A stretch of DNA of 27,416 nt from an uncultured Caryophanales bacterium (GCA_937958685.1 CALGNF010000032.1:1-27416), one strand, 5' to 3'; positions 10,261 to 18,897 are shown, numbered from the stretch's first letter. Notes: generated from the sequence alone by a model not told the origin. Made by a program: numbers and translations.

Positions 10261-10445
10261 CCGCGACTTAACTCTATGTCACCTGATTTTGCCAACTCAC
10301 GAAACGCCTGATCGTATTCAGCCATAGCCGGTTCTGCCGGGTATTTGCGTCTTGGCAGTTCTTGGTCTTTCAAGAAACCAATTCCCATTTTCTGAACATC
10401 CGCCAAAATAAACGCCGGCTTGTTTCTTCTAGAGATCACGGCGTC
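10257..10445 (-). pseudogene. Possible remnant of a Phd/YefM-type antitoxin gene
   Basis: This lies in a 377-base stretch (10218..10594) that otherwise holds only two terminators. The minus strand translates to about 63 residues beginning DAVISRRNKPAFILADV, which resembles the core of Phd/YefM antitoxins (a run like 'vvItrrgkPvavL'), followed by QELPRRKYPAEP and a charged end. There is no start codon with a ribosome binding site, the N-terminal part of such a domain is missing, and the frame has no stop before it runs into the antisense of lysS. I therefore call it a decayed fragment. The family match is by eye only and could be chance. Confidence 0.3.
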
Positions 10446-10490
10446 CCTTTTATTGTTGGCGCTCCGTTTTTTTCCTGTTTTGTATAGAAA

Positions 10491-10511
10491 GGACCAGAAA
10501 CGTTCTGGTCC
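10491..10511 (-). terminator. Terminator after the TPR-like gene
   Basis: A perfect 9-bp stem GGACCAGAA / TTCTGGTCC with a three-base loop. On the minus strand it is followed by TTTCTAT, a modest T-tract. It lies 84 bases beyond the stop of the membrane TPR-like gene and ends the minus-strand unit that begins with fba. Confidence 0.65.
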
Positions 10512-10594
10512 TTCATGATCATGGTCTGTCTCCCCGTGCGCAAGCAATGCCGTAGGGACGATGGATCAACCAAAGAAAGCGATGCGGTCTTCCT

Positions 10595-11536
10595 TTATCT
10601 GTCGATGTCGGTTTCTTCCGGTTCTGTATCGGTTTCGCTCTCTTGATCAACCGTCTCCACTTCCTCGATATCGGAAATGTTCTCGACGGTTTCGCTGGTC
10701 TCCAACTTGTTTTGTTGGAGTTTCGCCTGTTCGGCCTCGTAATCGTAGACATAGTCTTCGACATTGACCAAGTCACGGAATCTTTCCCGCGACCGTTGGA
10801 CCATGTGATGGTTTTTGCCGTTGGCAATCACGAAGGCCAGGCATTTGTCCGCCTCAAGCGTGTCGCCGGCTTTTTCATGATAAAGCGCCATCCGGTAATT
10901 GTAGATGAGTTTCGTGGAAATATAGCCGTCATGCTTGCCGAAATGGGTTTCGATCGCCGCCTTGTAGCCTTCCAAGTCGGTATCGACGTTTTGCATCGCA
11001 CTCAGCAGATGGATGTACGAGGCCACAAAAGCCTTGTATCTGGCGGTCAGTCTCGGTTCGGCGCTTTTGATCCGTTCCAGATTGGTCGAGAACTCCTCGT
11101 CGTCGCCCAGCTCGAAGGCGGCATAGGCCGAAAAAGCGAACACCAGGATGTGGTAGACCGGATTCAGGCGCTTGAGATCGATCAGGTGCATCTCCTTGAT
11201 CGCCTCTTCGTATTTGCCGTTATAGTATTTGGCCATGCCAAGATACATCGCGTACAGGCTCTTGATGTTCCTGGTCGGAGCGTTGTCAAAGGCCTTTTGG
11301 GCAAATTGCTCCGCTTCCTCGATCTCCAGGTCGTAGTCGACGAGCATGTTGAATTTGGTCGAAAACATTTGCAAAGGCGAACTCAGCCGGTAGCGGAGGT
11401 ACATGTAGGCGACCATGTAGATGATGATCAAATACAGCCAGTTCTCAATGTAGTTCCAGATGGCGTTCGTGACCGCGAGGGCGACGGACAGGACGATGAC
11501 GGTGATCAGGGTGATCAGATATTCTTTTCTGTTCAT
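10595..11536 (-). CDS. Membrane-anchored TPR-like protein of unknown function
   Basis: I do not recognise the family. The 313 residues begin with two hydrophobic segments (about 7-26 and 33-48) split by a short turn, suggesting a hairpin anchor with both ends in the cytoplasm. From about 70 to 250 the protein is alpha-helical with TPR-like spacing (EEAEQFAQKAFDNAP, MYLGMAKYYNGKYEEAIKEM, NYRMALYHEKAGDTLEADKCL). The last 50 residues are very acidic and probably disordered. AAGGAG stands five bases before the ATG and overlaps the stop of the preceding gene, so the two are likely translated from one message. A scaffold role at the membrane is possible, but this is inference from the repeat type only. 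Confidence 0.75.
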   Translation of the reverse strand: MNRKEYLITLITVIVLSVALAVTNAIWNYIENWLYLIIIYMVAYMYLRYRLSSPLQMFSTKFNMLVDYDLEIEEAEQFAQKAFDNAPTRNIKSLYAMYLGMAKYYNGKYEEAIKEMHLIDLKRLNPVYHILVFAFSAYAAFELGDDEEFSTNLERIKSAEPRLTARYKAFVASYIHLLSAMQNVDTDLEGYKAAIETHFGKHDGYISTKLIYNYRMALYHEKAGDTLEADKCLAFVIANGKNHHMVQRSRERFRDLVNVEDYVYDYEAEQAKLQQNKLETSETVENISDIEEVETVDQESETDTEPEETDIDR

Positions 11537-11545
11537 GGGTTCTCC

Positions 11546-12127
11546 TTAGATGTCCTTCCCGAGCAGCACTTCCTCTTCCTCGTCAAGGTCGAGTCCGAGG
11601 GTGTCGGCGATGCTTGCGAAGATGTCGATGATGCCGTTGAAGGTGAATTTCTTGTCGCCGATCGCCCGGAAGACGACGTCGTCGACGTAGATCTTGATGT
11701 TCTTGGGAATGGTGTTCTTGGTTTCCAGAAGTGTTTCCAGCTCCTCGACGAGCTTGCCGAGGGCGGCCTCGTCGGCGTTGATCTTCTGCTCGATCAGCTC
11801 ATAGCGGAGATCCTCGACATAAAGCAGCGCGTTGATGATCAGGTCGTAGTGGAGCAGCGCGTGCAAATCGCCTTGGAAATTGTTCTCGAGATACAGTCTG
11901 ACGGTTTGGAACTGTTCGTTGAGATATTCCATCCCGACGGCGAAGATGCGGTCAAGGTCGTCGCTGGCGGCCAGGGTGCCGGCGGTGATTTCCGACTCCA
12001 GGTGCCCAAGGACCTCGTAGACCGGTTTGAACCGGTGGTAAAGACAGGAATCGTGTTCCTTTAGTTCCGAGTAGAATGCGGCGTTTTCCTTGTTCCAGGC
12101 GATGAATTCCTTGATGAGTTGCTCCAT
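11546..12127 (-). CDS. Conserved-looking helical protein of unknown function
   Basis: Not recognised. The 193-residue protein is predicted to be almost wholly helical, is acidic, has no signal peptide or membrane segment, and ends in an acidic run (DLDEEEEVLLGKDI). It looks cytoplasmic. Start at 12127: AAGGAG is nine bases upstream, while the extended frame to 12190 runs through the fba terminator hairpin. No promoter box is visible between that terminator and the start, so expression probably depends on read-through from fba. Nine bases separate it from the membrane TPR-like gene, which suggests a joint function. Confidence 0.75.
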   Translation of the reverse strand: MEQLIKEFIAWNKENAAFYSELKEHDSCLYHRFKPVYEVLGHLESEITAGTLAASDDLDRIFAVGMEYLNEQFQTVRLYLENNFQGDLHALLHYDLIINALLYVEDLRYELIEQKINADEAALGKLVEELETLLETKNTIPKNIKIYVDDVVFRAIGDKKFTFNGIIDIFASIADTLGLDLDEEEEVLLGKDI

Positions 12128-12158
12128 ATGGATCGTCTCCTTGGTGGGTCCGGTAAAG

Positions 12159-12185
12159 AAAAACCACAGCTTGGCTGCGGTTTTT
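12159..12185 (-). terminator. fba terminator (possibly leaky)
   Basis: On the minus strand AAAAACCGCAGC pairs with GCTGTGGTTTTT (12 bp, one G-T pair) around a CAA loop, followed by CTTTACC. It begins five bases after the fba stop. The opposite strand has a mismatch where this one has the G-T pair, so it works on the minus strand. The two genes beyond show no promoter of their own, so some read-through is expected. Confidence 0.85.
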
Positions 12186-12190
12186 GCCAA

Positions 12191-13057
12191 TCAGGCTTTG
12201 TTTGCGGAACCGAAGAGCTGGATCTTTTCGCGAACGGCGTTCTTGATCGCCTCGACACCCGGCGCGAGCAGTTTGCGGGGATCGAATCCCTTCCCCTGCA
12301 GATCCTTGCCTTCTTCGATATACCTTCTGGTCGCGGCGGCGAAGACCAGTTGGCATTCGGTGTTGACGTTGATCTTGGCAACACCCATCGAGATCGCTTT
12401 TCTGATCATGTCGGCGGGGATGCCGGTGCCGCCATGGAGCACCAAGGGCACGCCCTTGGTGATCTCGTTGATTTTCTGAAGAACGGGGAAATTGAGACCG
12501 CCCCAGTTTTCCGGGTACTTTCCGTGGATATTGCCGATGCCGGCCGCCAGGATCGTGACGCCGAGGTCGGCGATGCGTTTGCAGTCTTCGGGGTCGGCGA
12601 TCTCGCCGCCGCCGATGACGCCGTCTTCCTCGCCGCCAATGGCGCCGACTTCCGCCTCGATCGAGAGGCCGTGCTTTTTGGTCAAGGCGACAAGTTCTTT
12701 GGTTTTGGCGATGTTTTCCTCGATCGGATAGTGCGAACCATCGAACATGATCGAGGTGAAGCCGGCCTCGATGGCCTTGAAAGCGCCTTCGTAGCTGCCG
12801 TGGTCGGTATGCAGGGCGACGGGAACGGTGATGTTCAGACTTTCAATCATCGCCTTCACCATTTCGGCGACGACCTTGTAGCCGCACATGTATTTGGCGG
12901 CGCCTTCGGAAACGCCCAGGATCACCGGCGAACGCATTTCTTCGGCGGTGAGCAGGATCGCTTTCGTCCATTCGAGATTGTTGATGTTGAACTGGCCGAC
13001 GGCGTAACCTTCTTCATAGGCTTTTCTTAGCATTTGTTCCACAGATACGAGACTCAT
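12191..13057 (-). CDS. fba: Class II fructose-1,6-bisphosphate aldolase
   Basis: Splits fructose 1,6-bisphosphate into dihydroxyacetone phosphate and glyceraldehyde 3-phosphate in glycolysis, with zinc as cofactor. The 288-residue protein has HTDHGS at 83-88 (metal ligand His86), FDGSHYPIEENI (105-116), EAEVGAIGGEEDG (134-146), GNIHGKYP with His178, and LHGGTGI with His208. Length and motifs fit the Gram-positive FbaA group; a tagatose-bisphosphate aldolase is a close relative, but no tagatose genes are nearby. GGAGG lies nine bases before the ATG. It has its own promoter and terminator. Confidence 0.95.
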   Translation of the reverse strand: MSLVSVEQMLRKAYEEGYAVGQFNINNLEWTKAILLTAEEMRSPVILGVSEGAAKYMCGYKVVAEMVKAMIESLNITVPVALHTDHGSYEGAFKAIEAGFTSIMFDGSHYPIEENIAKTKELVALTKKHGLSIEAEVGAIGGEEDGVIGGGEIADPEDCKRIADLGVTILAAGIGNIHGKYPENWGGLNFPVLQKINEITKGVPLVLHGGTGIPADMIRKAISMGVAKINVNTECQLVFAAATRRYIEEGKDLQGKGFDPRKLLAPGVEAIKNAVREKIQLFGSANKA

Positions 13058-13091
13058 ATATGTTATCCTCCGAGGTTTTCAACCATGTTTG

Positions 13092-13120
13092 ATTATACAA
13101 AATCGGCCTCCAAAAGTAAA
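13092..13120 (-). promoter_or_regulatory. fba promoter
   Basis: Minus-strand TTTACT, a 17-bp spacer and TATAAT. It lies in the short gap after the YfcC-type gene, which shows no terminator, so some fba message may also come from upstream. Confidence 0.75.
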
Positions 13121-13144
13121 GGTTAATCACCAAAGAATCATACT

Positions 13145-14581
13145 TTAGTAGCCGGAAAAATGCGCGCCGATGAGCAGAATGATCGTGAGCAAAAGCGTGA
13201 TGAGTTGCAGTTTCCAGGTGAAACGGAACCACTTGGCATAGCTGACGGAAGCGATCGAAAGCCCGATCAACAACACCGCGTTCGTGGGGAAAATGACGTT
13301 GGTGTAGCCATCGCCGAAGACGAAGGCGAGGATGGACAGTTCCCGGCTGACGCCGATCAGGGAAACCAAAGGCACGATGAGCGGCATGATCAGATAGGCC
13401 TTCGCCGACGCCGACCCGATGAAGAATTGCAGAAACAAGACCAACGCGTAGATCATCAGGACACCGACGATCGGCGACTGGCCGACCAGGATGCCCGCGA
13501 GATAGTTGAGGATCGAATCGATGACCTTGCCCTCGGAGATGATGTATTTGACGCTGGCGGCCATCAGGATCAGCACGATCGCCGGCGCCACGGAAAGCAC
13601 GCCTTTCAGAAACATCCTCGCCGTTTTTTGGAAACTGCCGGTGATCAAACTTCCCGCGATCAGTCCGCCCGCCAGGAAGGCGATTGCCATCACCGGGATC
13701 GTCGGGATCGACACGATATCCAAAAGTTCAAGCACGCTGCTCACGATGATGATCAGGAGCACGCTGGCGAACATGATGAGATACGACTTGAAGATCAAGT
13801 TTTCGTTTTGGTAATTCAGTTCCGCGAGCGCGGTGAAATTCCTGGTCTTCTTTTGGTCTTCCTCGTAGGTCGGTGAGGCTTGCGGATTGGCTTCGAGCTT
13901 TTTCGCATAGCGGACGACGAAAGTGGAAAGCAGGAAATACATCAGGGCGAAGACGCCGAAGCGGAAGAAAAATCCACTCATGATGTTGACGCCGGCGATC
14001 GTCGAGGCGATCCCGACCGAGAAGGGGTTCGTGAGTGCGCTCGCAAAGCCGAAACCGGCGGCGAGGAGACAGATCGAGATCCCGACCATCGTATCGAATC
14101 CCAGCGAGAGTGACAAGAGGATCATGATCGGCAAAAGCGCGACCGATTCCTCGAAGATGCCGAAGAAGGCGCCGAACACCATGAACACGAGGATCACGAG
14201 CCTAAGGAGCGTGTATTTGCGGTTTTTGTATCTGGCGATCAGTTTCTTGAGCATCACCTTGATCCCGTCGGTCTTTTCCATGACCGTGAAGGTGCCGCCG
14301 AGGATCAGGAGGAATACGGAGATCATGATCAGCATCACGGCATCCTTGGTGCCCAGCACGAGGAAGGGCGCGAGGAACCATTTCCAGACGGGAATGTAGA
14401 CGCCCTCCGGAAGATAGGTGAAACTTCCGGGAATGATCGCGTCCCCCGCGTCCCGAAGATACTCCCCTGCCGGGATCGTCAGGGTCATGACGCCGGCGAC
14501 GAGCATCAGGAGAAACAGGATGATGACGACACTTACAAAACTCTTTTTGCCGATGCTGATGAGATTCGGATTTTCGTTCAT
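13145..14581 (-). CDS. YfcC-family (DcuC-like) membrane carrier
   Basis: An integral membrane transporter of the C4-dicarboxylate-carrier-like YfcC family; substrates proposed for relatives include dicarboxylates, basic amino acids and short peptides, and none can be chosen from the sequence. The 478 residues contain about twelve hydrophobic segments, the first at about 14-34, and a charged central cytoplasmic loop near 230-265. Conserved-looking stretches include FGAFFGIFEESVALLPI, GFGFASALTNPF and FFIGSASAKAYLIMPL, the latter two placed like the paired re-entrant loops of this superfamily. GGGAG precedes the ATG at 14581. It sits between fba and the M32-tldD-tldE peptidase operon, each with its own promoter; uptake of peptides or amino acids would fit that context, as inference. 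Confidence 0.85.
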   Translation of the reverse strand: MNENPNLISIGKKSFVSVVIILFLLMLVAGVMTLTIPAGEYLRDAGDAIIPGSFTYLPEGVYIPVWKWFLAPFLVLGTKDAVMLIMISVFLLILGGTFTVMEKTDGIKVMLKKLIARYKNRKYTLLRLVILVFMVFGAFFGIFEESVALLPIMILLSLSLGFDTMVGISICLLAAGFGFASALTNPFSVGIASTIAGVNIMSGFFFRFGVFALMYFLLSTFVVRYAKKLEANPQASPTYEEDQKKTRNFTALAELNYQNENLIFKSYLIMFASVLLIIIVSSVLELLDIVSIPTIPVMAIAFLAGGLIAGSLITGSFQKTARMFLKGVLSVAPAIVLILMAASVKYIISEGKVIDSILNYLAGILVGQSPIVGVLMIYALVLFLQFFIGSASAKAYLIMPLIVPLVSLIGVSRELSILAFVFGDGYTNVIFPTNAVLLIGLSIASVSYAKWFRFTWKLQLITLLLTIILLIGAHFSGY

Positions 14582-14617
14582 AAACTCTCCCTTAGGCGGT
14601 GTCGTGGTCAAATCAAG

Positions 14618-14644
14618 ATTATCACAACCAAAGACGATTTTCAA
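14618..14644 (-). promoter_or_regulatory. Possible promoter of the YfcC-type gene
   Basis: Minus-strand TTGAAA, a 15-bp spacer and TGTGATAAT (five-of-six -10 with TGn extension), just after the tldE terminator and 37 bases before the ATG. The spacer is shorter than usual. Confidence 0.4.
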
Positions 14645-14651
14645 GGCCGAC

Positions 14652-14674
14652 AAAAAAAGCCGATCGCTCGGCTT
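14652..14674 (-). terminator. Terminator of the M32-tldD-tldE operon
   Basis: Minus-strand stem AAGCCGA / TCGGCTT, loop GCGA, followed by five further T. It lies six bases past the tldE stop. Confidence 0.9.
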
Positions 14675-14680
14675 GATTTG

Positions 14681-15994
14681 TCAGATTCCGGAAACCGGCA
14701 TCTTGCCCACACGGACGCTGGGGGTCGTGATTCCATAATAAGTGATCTTGCTATCGGAGGCGACCTCGATGACGTTTTTCAACAACTCGAGGAAGTTCCC
14801 GGCGACCGTGATCAGTGCCACCGGTTTTCCCAAGACGCCGTTTTCGATCACAAAGCCCATCGCCTGCAGCGAGAAGTCGCCGCTGATCGGGTTGGCGCCG
14901 GCATGCGCGCCCTGGACGTCGGTGATGAAGAGTCCGTCGGTGACGGCGCCGATCAATTCAGCCTGCGTCTTGCCTCCCTCAAGCACTTTGAGGTTCACCG
15001 GCGCGATGGCGCCGGAAAAGGCGTTGCCGGTCGACTTGACGCCGTCCTTGTTGGCGGTCATCAGATTGTGCAGATAGGTGTTGAGGACACCTTCCTTGAT
15101 CAGTTCCTTGTACTTGGTGGCCACGCCCTCGTCGTCGAATGAGCGGCTGCGGCTGCTCTTCTTCAGGAAGGGGTCATCGACGATCGTCACGCTGGGGGAA
15201 CCGACGACGGTGCCGAGACGGCCTTTGAGGAGGGACATGCCCTTTTGGACATTGTCGGCGGAGAAGACGCCTTGAAACGCCGACATCAGTGTCGCGAAGG
15301 CGGTTCTGTCGAAGACGATCTCATAGGCTTGCGAAGGCACGGGTTTGGCTCCCAGGGATTTGACGGCGTGGCTGACGATGTCCTCGGCGAGCTGTTCGAG
15401 CGCGAAATCGCGGAAATCGTTGCTGATGACGAGGTCGAAAGCCGTCCGTTGGTCGTTATCATCCTTGACGATCACCGATCCGCCGAAAACGGCCGAGTTG
15501 GCCTTGTCCTGGAGTTTCAAGCCCTTGGTGTTTTGCAGAAGGACGGACCTGGTCGATTCGGAGTAGAAGCTCTCGACGAAGGTGATCCGGGGATCTTTCG
15601 CCTTGAGCAGCGCATCGAGTTTTTTCGCGATGTCGATCTTGATTGCGACGTCGAGTTCGCCCAGATCCTGATTGAAGAGGTCTTCAAGTGTTTCATAGCG
15701 CTCGTCGCCGGCATAGATGATCGCCTCATCGAGCGAATCGATGACCTGGGCGTTTTGCAGGAGTTTGTCGATGATTCCGGGGATCGCCTCATCGTCCATG
15801 ACTTCGGTGACATAGGAGGCGATTTTTTTGTTATAAAGACCCCTGATCGTCAGGGAGGAAAAATCAGCGATCTCGTATTTTTCCAGTTCGCCCTCGAAAA
15901 CCTCGATGCTGAGATCGCGGTTGTCGGTCATGTGGACCTGGACATCGGTGAAGCCTTTGGCTTTTGCCGCTTCAAACAGTTTCTCGTAATTCAT
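14681..15994 (-). CDS. tldE: TldE/PmbA-type partner of TldD
   Basis: TldE (PmbA) forms a heterodimeric peptidase with TldD; in Escherichia coli the pair degrades unfolded peptides, trims microcin B17 precursor and cleaves CcdA. TldE itself lacks the HExxxH zinc site, as here. The 437-residue protein carries the family's features, for example GVFSADNVQKGMSLLKGRLG in the middle, then FDDEGVATKYKELIKEGVLNTYLHNLMTA, a GxxSG-like segment before FVIENG, and the C-terminal PSVRVGKMPVSG. The longer frame to 16060 lies within tldD and is rejected. Its ATG follows the TGA of tldD after a single base, with AAAGGGGCG as ribosome binding site inside tldD. Confidence 0.92.
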   Translation of the reverse strand: MNYEKLFEAAKAKGFTDVQVHMTDNRDLSIEVFEGELEKYEIADFSSLTIRGLYNKKIASYVTEVMDDEAIPGIIDKLLQNAQVIDSLDEAIIYAGDERYETLEDLFNQDLGELDVAIKIDIAKKLDALLKAKDPRITFVESFYSESTRSVLLQNTKGLKLQDKANSAVFGGSVIVKDDNDQRTAFDLVISNDFRDFALEQLAEDIVSHAVKSLGAKPVPSQAYEIVFDRTAFATLMSAFQGVFSADNVQKGMSLLKGRLGTVVGSPSVTIVDDPFLKKSSRSRSFDDEGVATKYKELIKEGVLNTYLHNLMTANKDGVKSTGNAFSGAIAPVNLKVLEGGKTQAELIGAVTDGLFITDVQGAHAGANPISGDFSLQAMGFVIENGVLGKPVALITVAGNFLELLKNVIEVASDSKITYYGITTPSVRVGKMPVSGI

Positions 15995-15995
15995 C

Positions 15996-17390
15996 TCAGT
16001 TCGCCCCTTTCTTGCCGCCGACGGTGATTGCGGACACCCGCACCGCGGGTTGTCCGACATCGGCGGGGATCGATCCGGAGACGGACCCGCACATGCCGCG
16101 GGCGCGGTCGAGGTTGTTTGCGACCATGTCGATCTTCATCAGGATGTCGGCACCGTTGCCGACCAGGGAGGCGCCCCTGACCGCTTCGGCGATTTTGCCG
16201 TCTCTGATCAGATAGCCTTCGGAGACGGCGAAGTTGAAGTCGCCGGTGCCGGGATTGACGGACCCGCCGCCCATTTTCGCGGCGTAGAGGCCGTAAGGAG
16301 TGCTTTGGATGATTTCCTCGAGGGTCGAAGAACCGTTGTCGATATAGGTGTTGCTCATCCTGGAGGTGGGCGCGTACTTGTAGGATTCCCGGCGTGAGGA
16401 ACCGGTGGGCATGTGGTTCATCCGGCGCGAGTTCAGGGAATCGACCATGTAGCTCTTGAGAATGCCCTTCTCGATCAGGACGCGTTTTTGCTGGGGATTG
16501 CCTTCGTCGTCGTAATTGGCTGAGCCCCAGGCGTTTGCGATCGTGCCGTCGTCGATCGCGGTGACGATGTCGGATGCGACGCGCTGATTGAGTTTGCCGC
16601 AGAAGACCGAGGCGTTCTTGGCGACGGAGGTCGCTTCCAGACTATGGCCGCAGGCCTCATGGAAGATGACGCCCCCGAATTTGTTGTCGATGATGACCGG
16701 CATCGTGCCGCTCGGGCAATCTTCCGCCTGAAGCATCGTTTTCGCCGTCCGGGCGGCTTCCTTTGCAAAGTCCTCGATGTTGACGTCTTCAAAGAAATAC
16801 TCGTAGCCTTTGCCGCTTCCCGGTCCTTCCGATCCCGTCTGCATCACGCCATCCTTTTGGGCGATCGCGGTGATGAAGATCCGCTCGCGGACCCTGGTTT
16901 CACCGACAAAACGGCCGTCGGAGTTCGCGATCATGACTTCCTGGATGGAGTCGCCCAGCCGGATGCTGACCTGCTGGATCACTTCATCATAATTTTTGGC
17001 GGCTTCGTGCGCCCGTTTCATCAGTTGGACTTTCTCCGCCTGGGTCACGTCTTTCGGGTTGATCTTCGCTTGGTGTTTCATCCCGCGTTCGAACGGCATC
17101 AGGGGCACTCTTTGCATGGTCGCACCGCTGAATGATTTGGCAAGATTCTCCGCGAGGGCGATCATCGCCTGCGGGTTTTGTTCGTTGGTGTACCCGTAGA
17201 CCGTTCTGAGTTTCTGCGCAAGGCGGATGCCGACGCCGAAGACGCGCGAACTGGCGGCCTTCTCGATGTTTCCGCCGACCATTTGCAGGTTGTTGGCGTA
17301 AGTCTCCTCGACGAACACCTCCGCAAAATCGGCTCCGGTCGCCATCCCGGCGTCCAGGATTTTTTCGATGATGTGTTTTTCCAGCAACAT
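15996..17390 (-). CDS. tldD: TldD metallopeptidase
   Basis: The catalytic half of the TldD/TldE complex, a zinc peptidase that draws an unfolded chain into a sequestered chamber. The 464-residue protein has the HExxxH motif HEACGH with His244, Glu245 and His249, and the likely third ligand Cys434 in GMCGSVSG, so it should be active. Other family stretches are NSDGRFVGETRVRERIF and RMNHMPTGSSRRESY. AAGGAG is nine bases before the ATG; 13 bases separate it from the M32 gene upstream. TGA stop. Confidence 0.94.
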   Translation of the reverse strand: MLLEKHIIEKILDAGMATGADFAEVFVEETYANNLQMVGGNIEKAASSRVFGVGIRLAQKLRTVYGYTNEQNPQAMIALAENLAKSFSGATMQRVPLMPFERGMKHQAKINPKDVTQAEKVQLMKRAHEAAKNYDEVIQQVSIRLGDSIQEVMIANSDGRFVGETRVRERIFITAIAQKDGVMQTGSEGPGSGKGYEYFFEDVNIEDFAKEAARTAKTMLQAEDCPSGTMPVIIDNKFGGVIFHEACGHSLEATSVAKNASVFCGKLNQRVASDIVTAIDDGTIANAWGSANYDDEGNPQQKRVLIEKGILKSYMVDSLNSRRMNHMPTGSSRRESYKYAPTSRMSNTYIDNGSSTLEEIIQSTPYGLYAAKMGGGSVNPGTGDFNFAVSEGYLIRDGKIAEAVRGASLVGNGADILMKIDMVANNLDRARGMCGSVSGSIPADVGQPAVRVSAITVGGKKGAN

Positions 17391-17403
17391 TCTTCCTATC
17401 TCC

Positions 17404-18897
17404 TTAATGGTATAATTTTCCGTATTTGTCTTTCAGGTAGTCGACATAATAACGGGGATTGAACTCCTCGCCTGTGATCGACAGCAACAATTCCTTCGGG
17501 GTTTTCGAGGAACCGTATTGGTGGATCTTCTCTTTCAGCCAGGCGTTGATGAGTTCCATCTTGTTGTCTCTGACGGCCTTGTCGATGTCGATCTCTTTTT
17601 GCATCTGATGATAGATTTGGGCCGCGATGGCGCTTCCGAGAGCATAGGTCGGGAAGTAGCCGATCATGCCGCCGCTCCAATGGACGTCTTGCAGGACGCC
17701 CTCGGCGTCGTTTTGGGGTTCGATGCCCAGATATTCCTTGATCTTGGCGTTCCACAGCGCGGGCAACTCGTCGACATTCGTCTCGCCGTTCATGATCAGC
17801 CGTTCGATCTCGTAACGCACCATGATGTGCAAAGGATACGTGAGTTCGTCGGCTTCGACGCGGATCAGGGAGGCCTCCACGTGGTTGATGGCTTTATGGA
17901 AGTCTTCCAGGGTGATGTCTTTGGTCTGTTCGGGAAAGAGTTCCCTGAACTTCGGATAGTGCGTCTCCCAGAAAGCCAGGCTTCTGCCGATCGTGTTCTC
18001 ATAGAAACGCGATTGCGATTCGTGGATGCCCATCGACGTCCCGTTGGTAAGCAGGGTGTTGTCCCATTTGGTGTCGATCTGCTGCTCGTAGGTCGCGTGT
18101 CCGAGTTCATGGATGACCGAGAAGATGCTCGAAAAGGCATAGTCCTCGAGATAGCGGGTTGTCAACCGGACATCGGTCGGGGAGGTGTTCCAGGTGAAGG
18201 GATGGACGCTTTTCTTGAGCAAGCCGCGGTTGCGATCGAACTTGAACACGTCCAACAAATACTCGGCGAACTGTTTTTGCGCTGCTTCCGGATAGTGGCG
18301 AAAAACGAAATCAGCGTTTTTGCGGTTGCCGGTCTTCGCGAGCAATTCCCGGACAAAGGGGACGAGATCGCGTTTGAGGACGCCAAAGAACTCATCGTAT
18401 TCCTTCATCGACATGCCCTCTTCGTAATCGTCAAGCAGGATGTTGTAAGGATGATCGTCGATTCCGTAATAAGCGACAAACCGCTTTTCATATTCGAAAA
18501 TCTGGCCCAGGGTGTCCTTGAAGGCGGCGTAATCGGCGTTTTTCTTCGCCTCTTCCCACGTGATCTGCGCCATCTGCAAAAGTTTCTGATACTCCATGAA
18601 CTCAGTTTGCGGAATCTTGACGATCTTGTCGATCGCCTTCTTGGCCTTTTTGACCTCGCGGGCGGTGAGATCGTCCAGCTCGGTCTTCATCGCGTCGAGT
18701 TCGTTGATCAACTCCACATTCTCCTTGGCCGTGAGCAGTTTGAACATCTCGCCGCTCATGAAACCCATCATCTCGGCGCGCCGGGGAAACGAGTCCCTGG
18801 GAGCTTCTGTCTGGGAATCCCAGCCGACAAGCGCCATCATGTAGCCATACGCTTTGCGTTTCATGACCACTTCGCGAAACTTTTGGATTTTTTCCAT
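17404..18897 (-). CDS. M32-family metallocarboxypeptidase (carboxypeptidase Taq type)
   Basis: Removes amino acids from peptide C-termini with a metal ion, in the cytoplasm (no signal peptide). The 497-residue length is normal. It has the zinc site HELGH with His263, Glu264 and His267, the third ligand in IHESQSRFYEN (Glu293), and the M32 signatures DELTYPLHI and GYFPTYALGSAIAAQ. AGGTGA lies before the ATG and an extended -10 box (18918..18926) 20 bases upstream of it. It is the first gene of a three-gene peptidase operon with tldD and tldE; such an operon fits final breakdown of peptides, or maturation of a modified peptide encoded elsewhere. Confidence 0.96.
   Translation of the reverse strand: MEKIQKFREVVMKRKAYGYMMALVGWDSQTEAPRDSFPRRAEMMGFMSGEMFKLLTAKENVELINELDAMKTELDDLTAREVKKAKKAIDKIVKIPQTEFMEYQKLLQMAQITWEEAKKNADYAAFKDTLGQIFEYEKRFVAYYGIDDHPYNILLDDYEEGMSMKEYDEFFGVLKRDLVPFVRELLAKTGNRKNADFVFRHYPEAAQKQFAEYLLDVFKFDRNRGLLKKSVHPFTWNTSPTDVRLTTRYLEDYAFSSIFSVIHELGHATYEQQIDTKWDNTLLTNGTSMGIHESQSRFYENTIGRSLAFWETHYPKFRELFPEQTKDITLEDFHKAINHVEASLIRVEADELTYPLHIMVRYEIERLIMNGETNVDELPALWNAKIKEYLGIEPQNDAEGVLQDVHWSGGMIGYFPTYALGSAIAAQIYHQMQKEIDIDKAVRDNKMELINAWLKEKIHQYGSSKTPKELLLSITGEEFNPRYYVDYLKDKYGKLYH

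Noticed and set aside
10512..10594. Possible small gene or insertion-sequence remnant between the hairpin and the TPR-like gene
   Set aside because: Only frame shadows and a 10-base palindrome (CATGATCATG) are present; no start with ribosome binding site and no inverted-repeat pair.
15995..16060. N-terminal extension of TldE
   Set aside because: It lies wholly inside tldD, and the ATG at 15994 has its own ribosome binding site and matches the family start.
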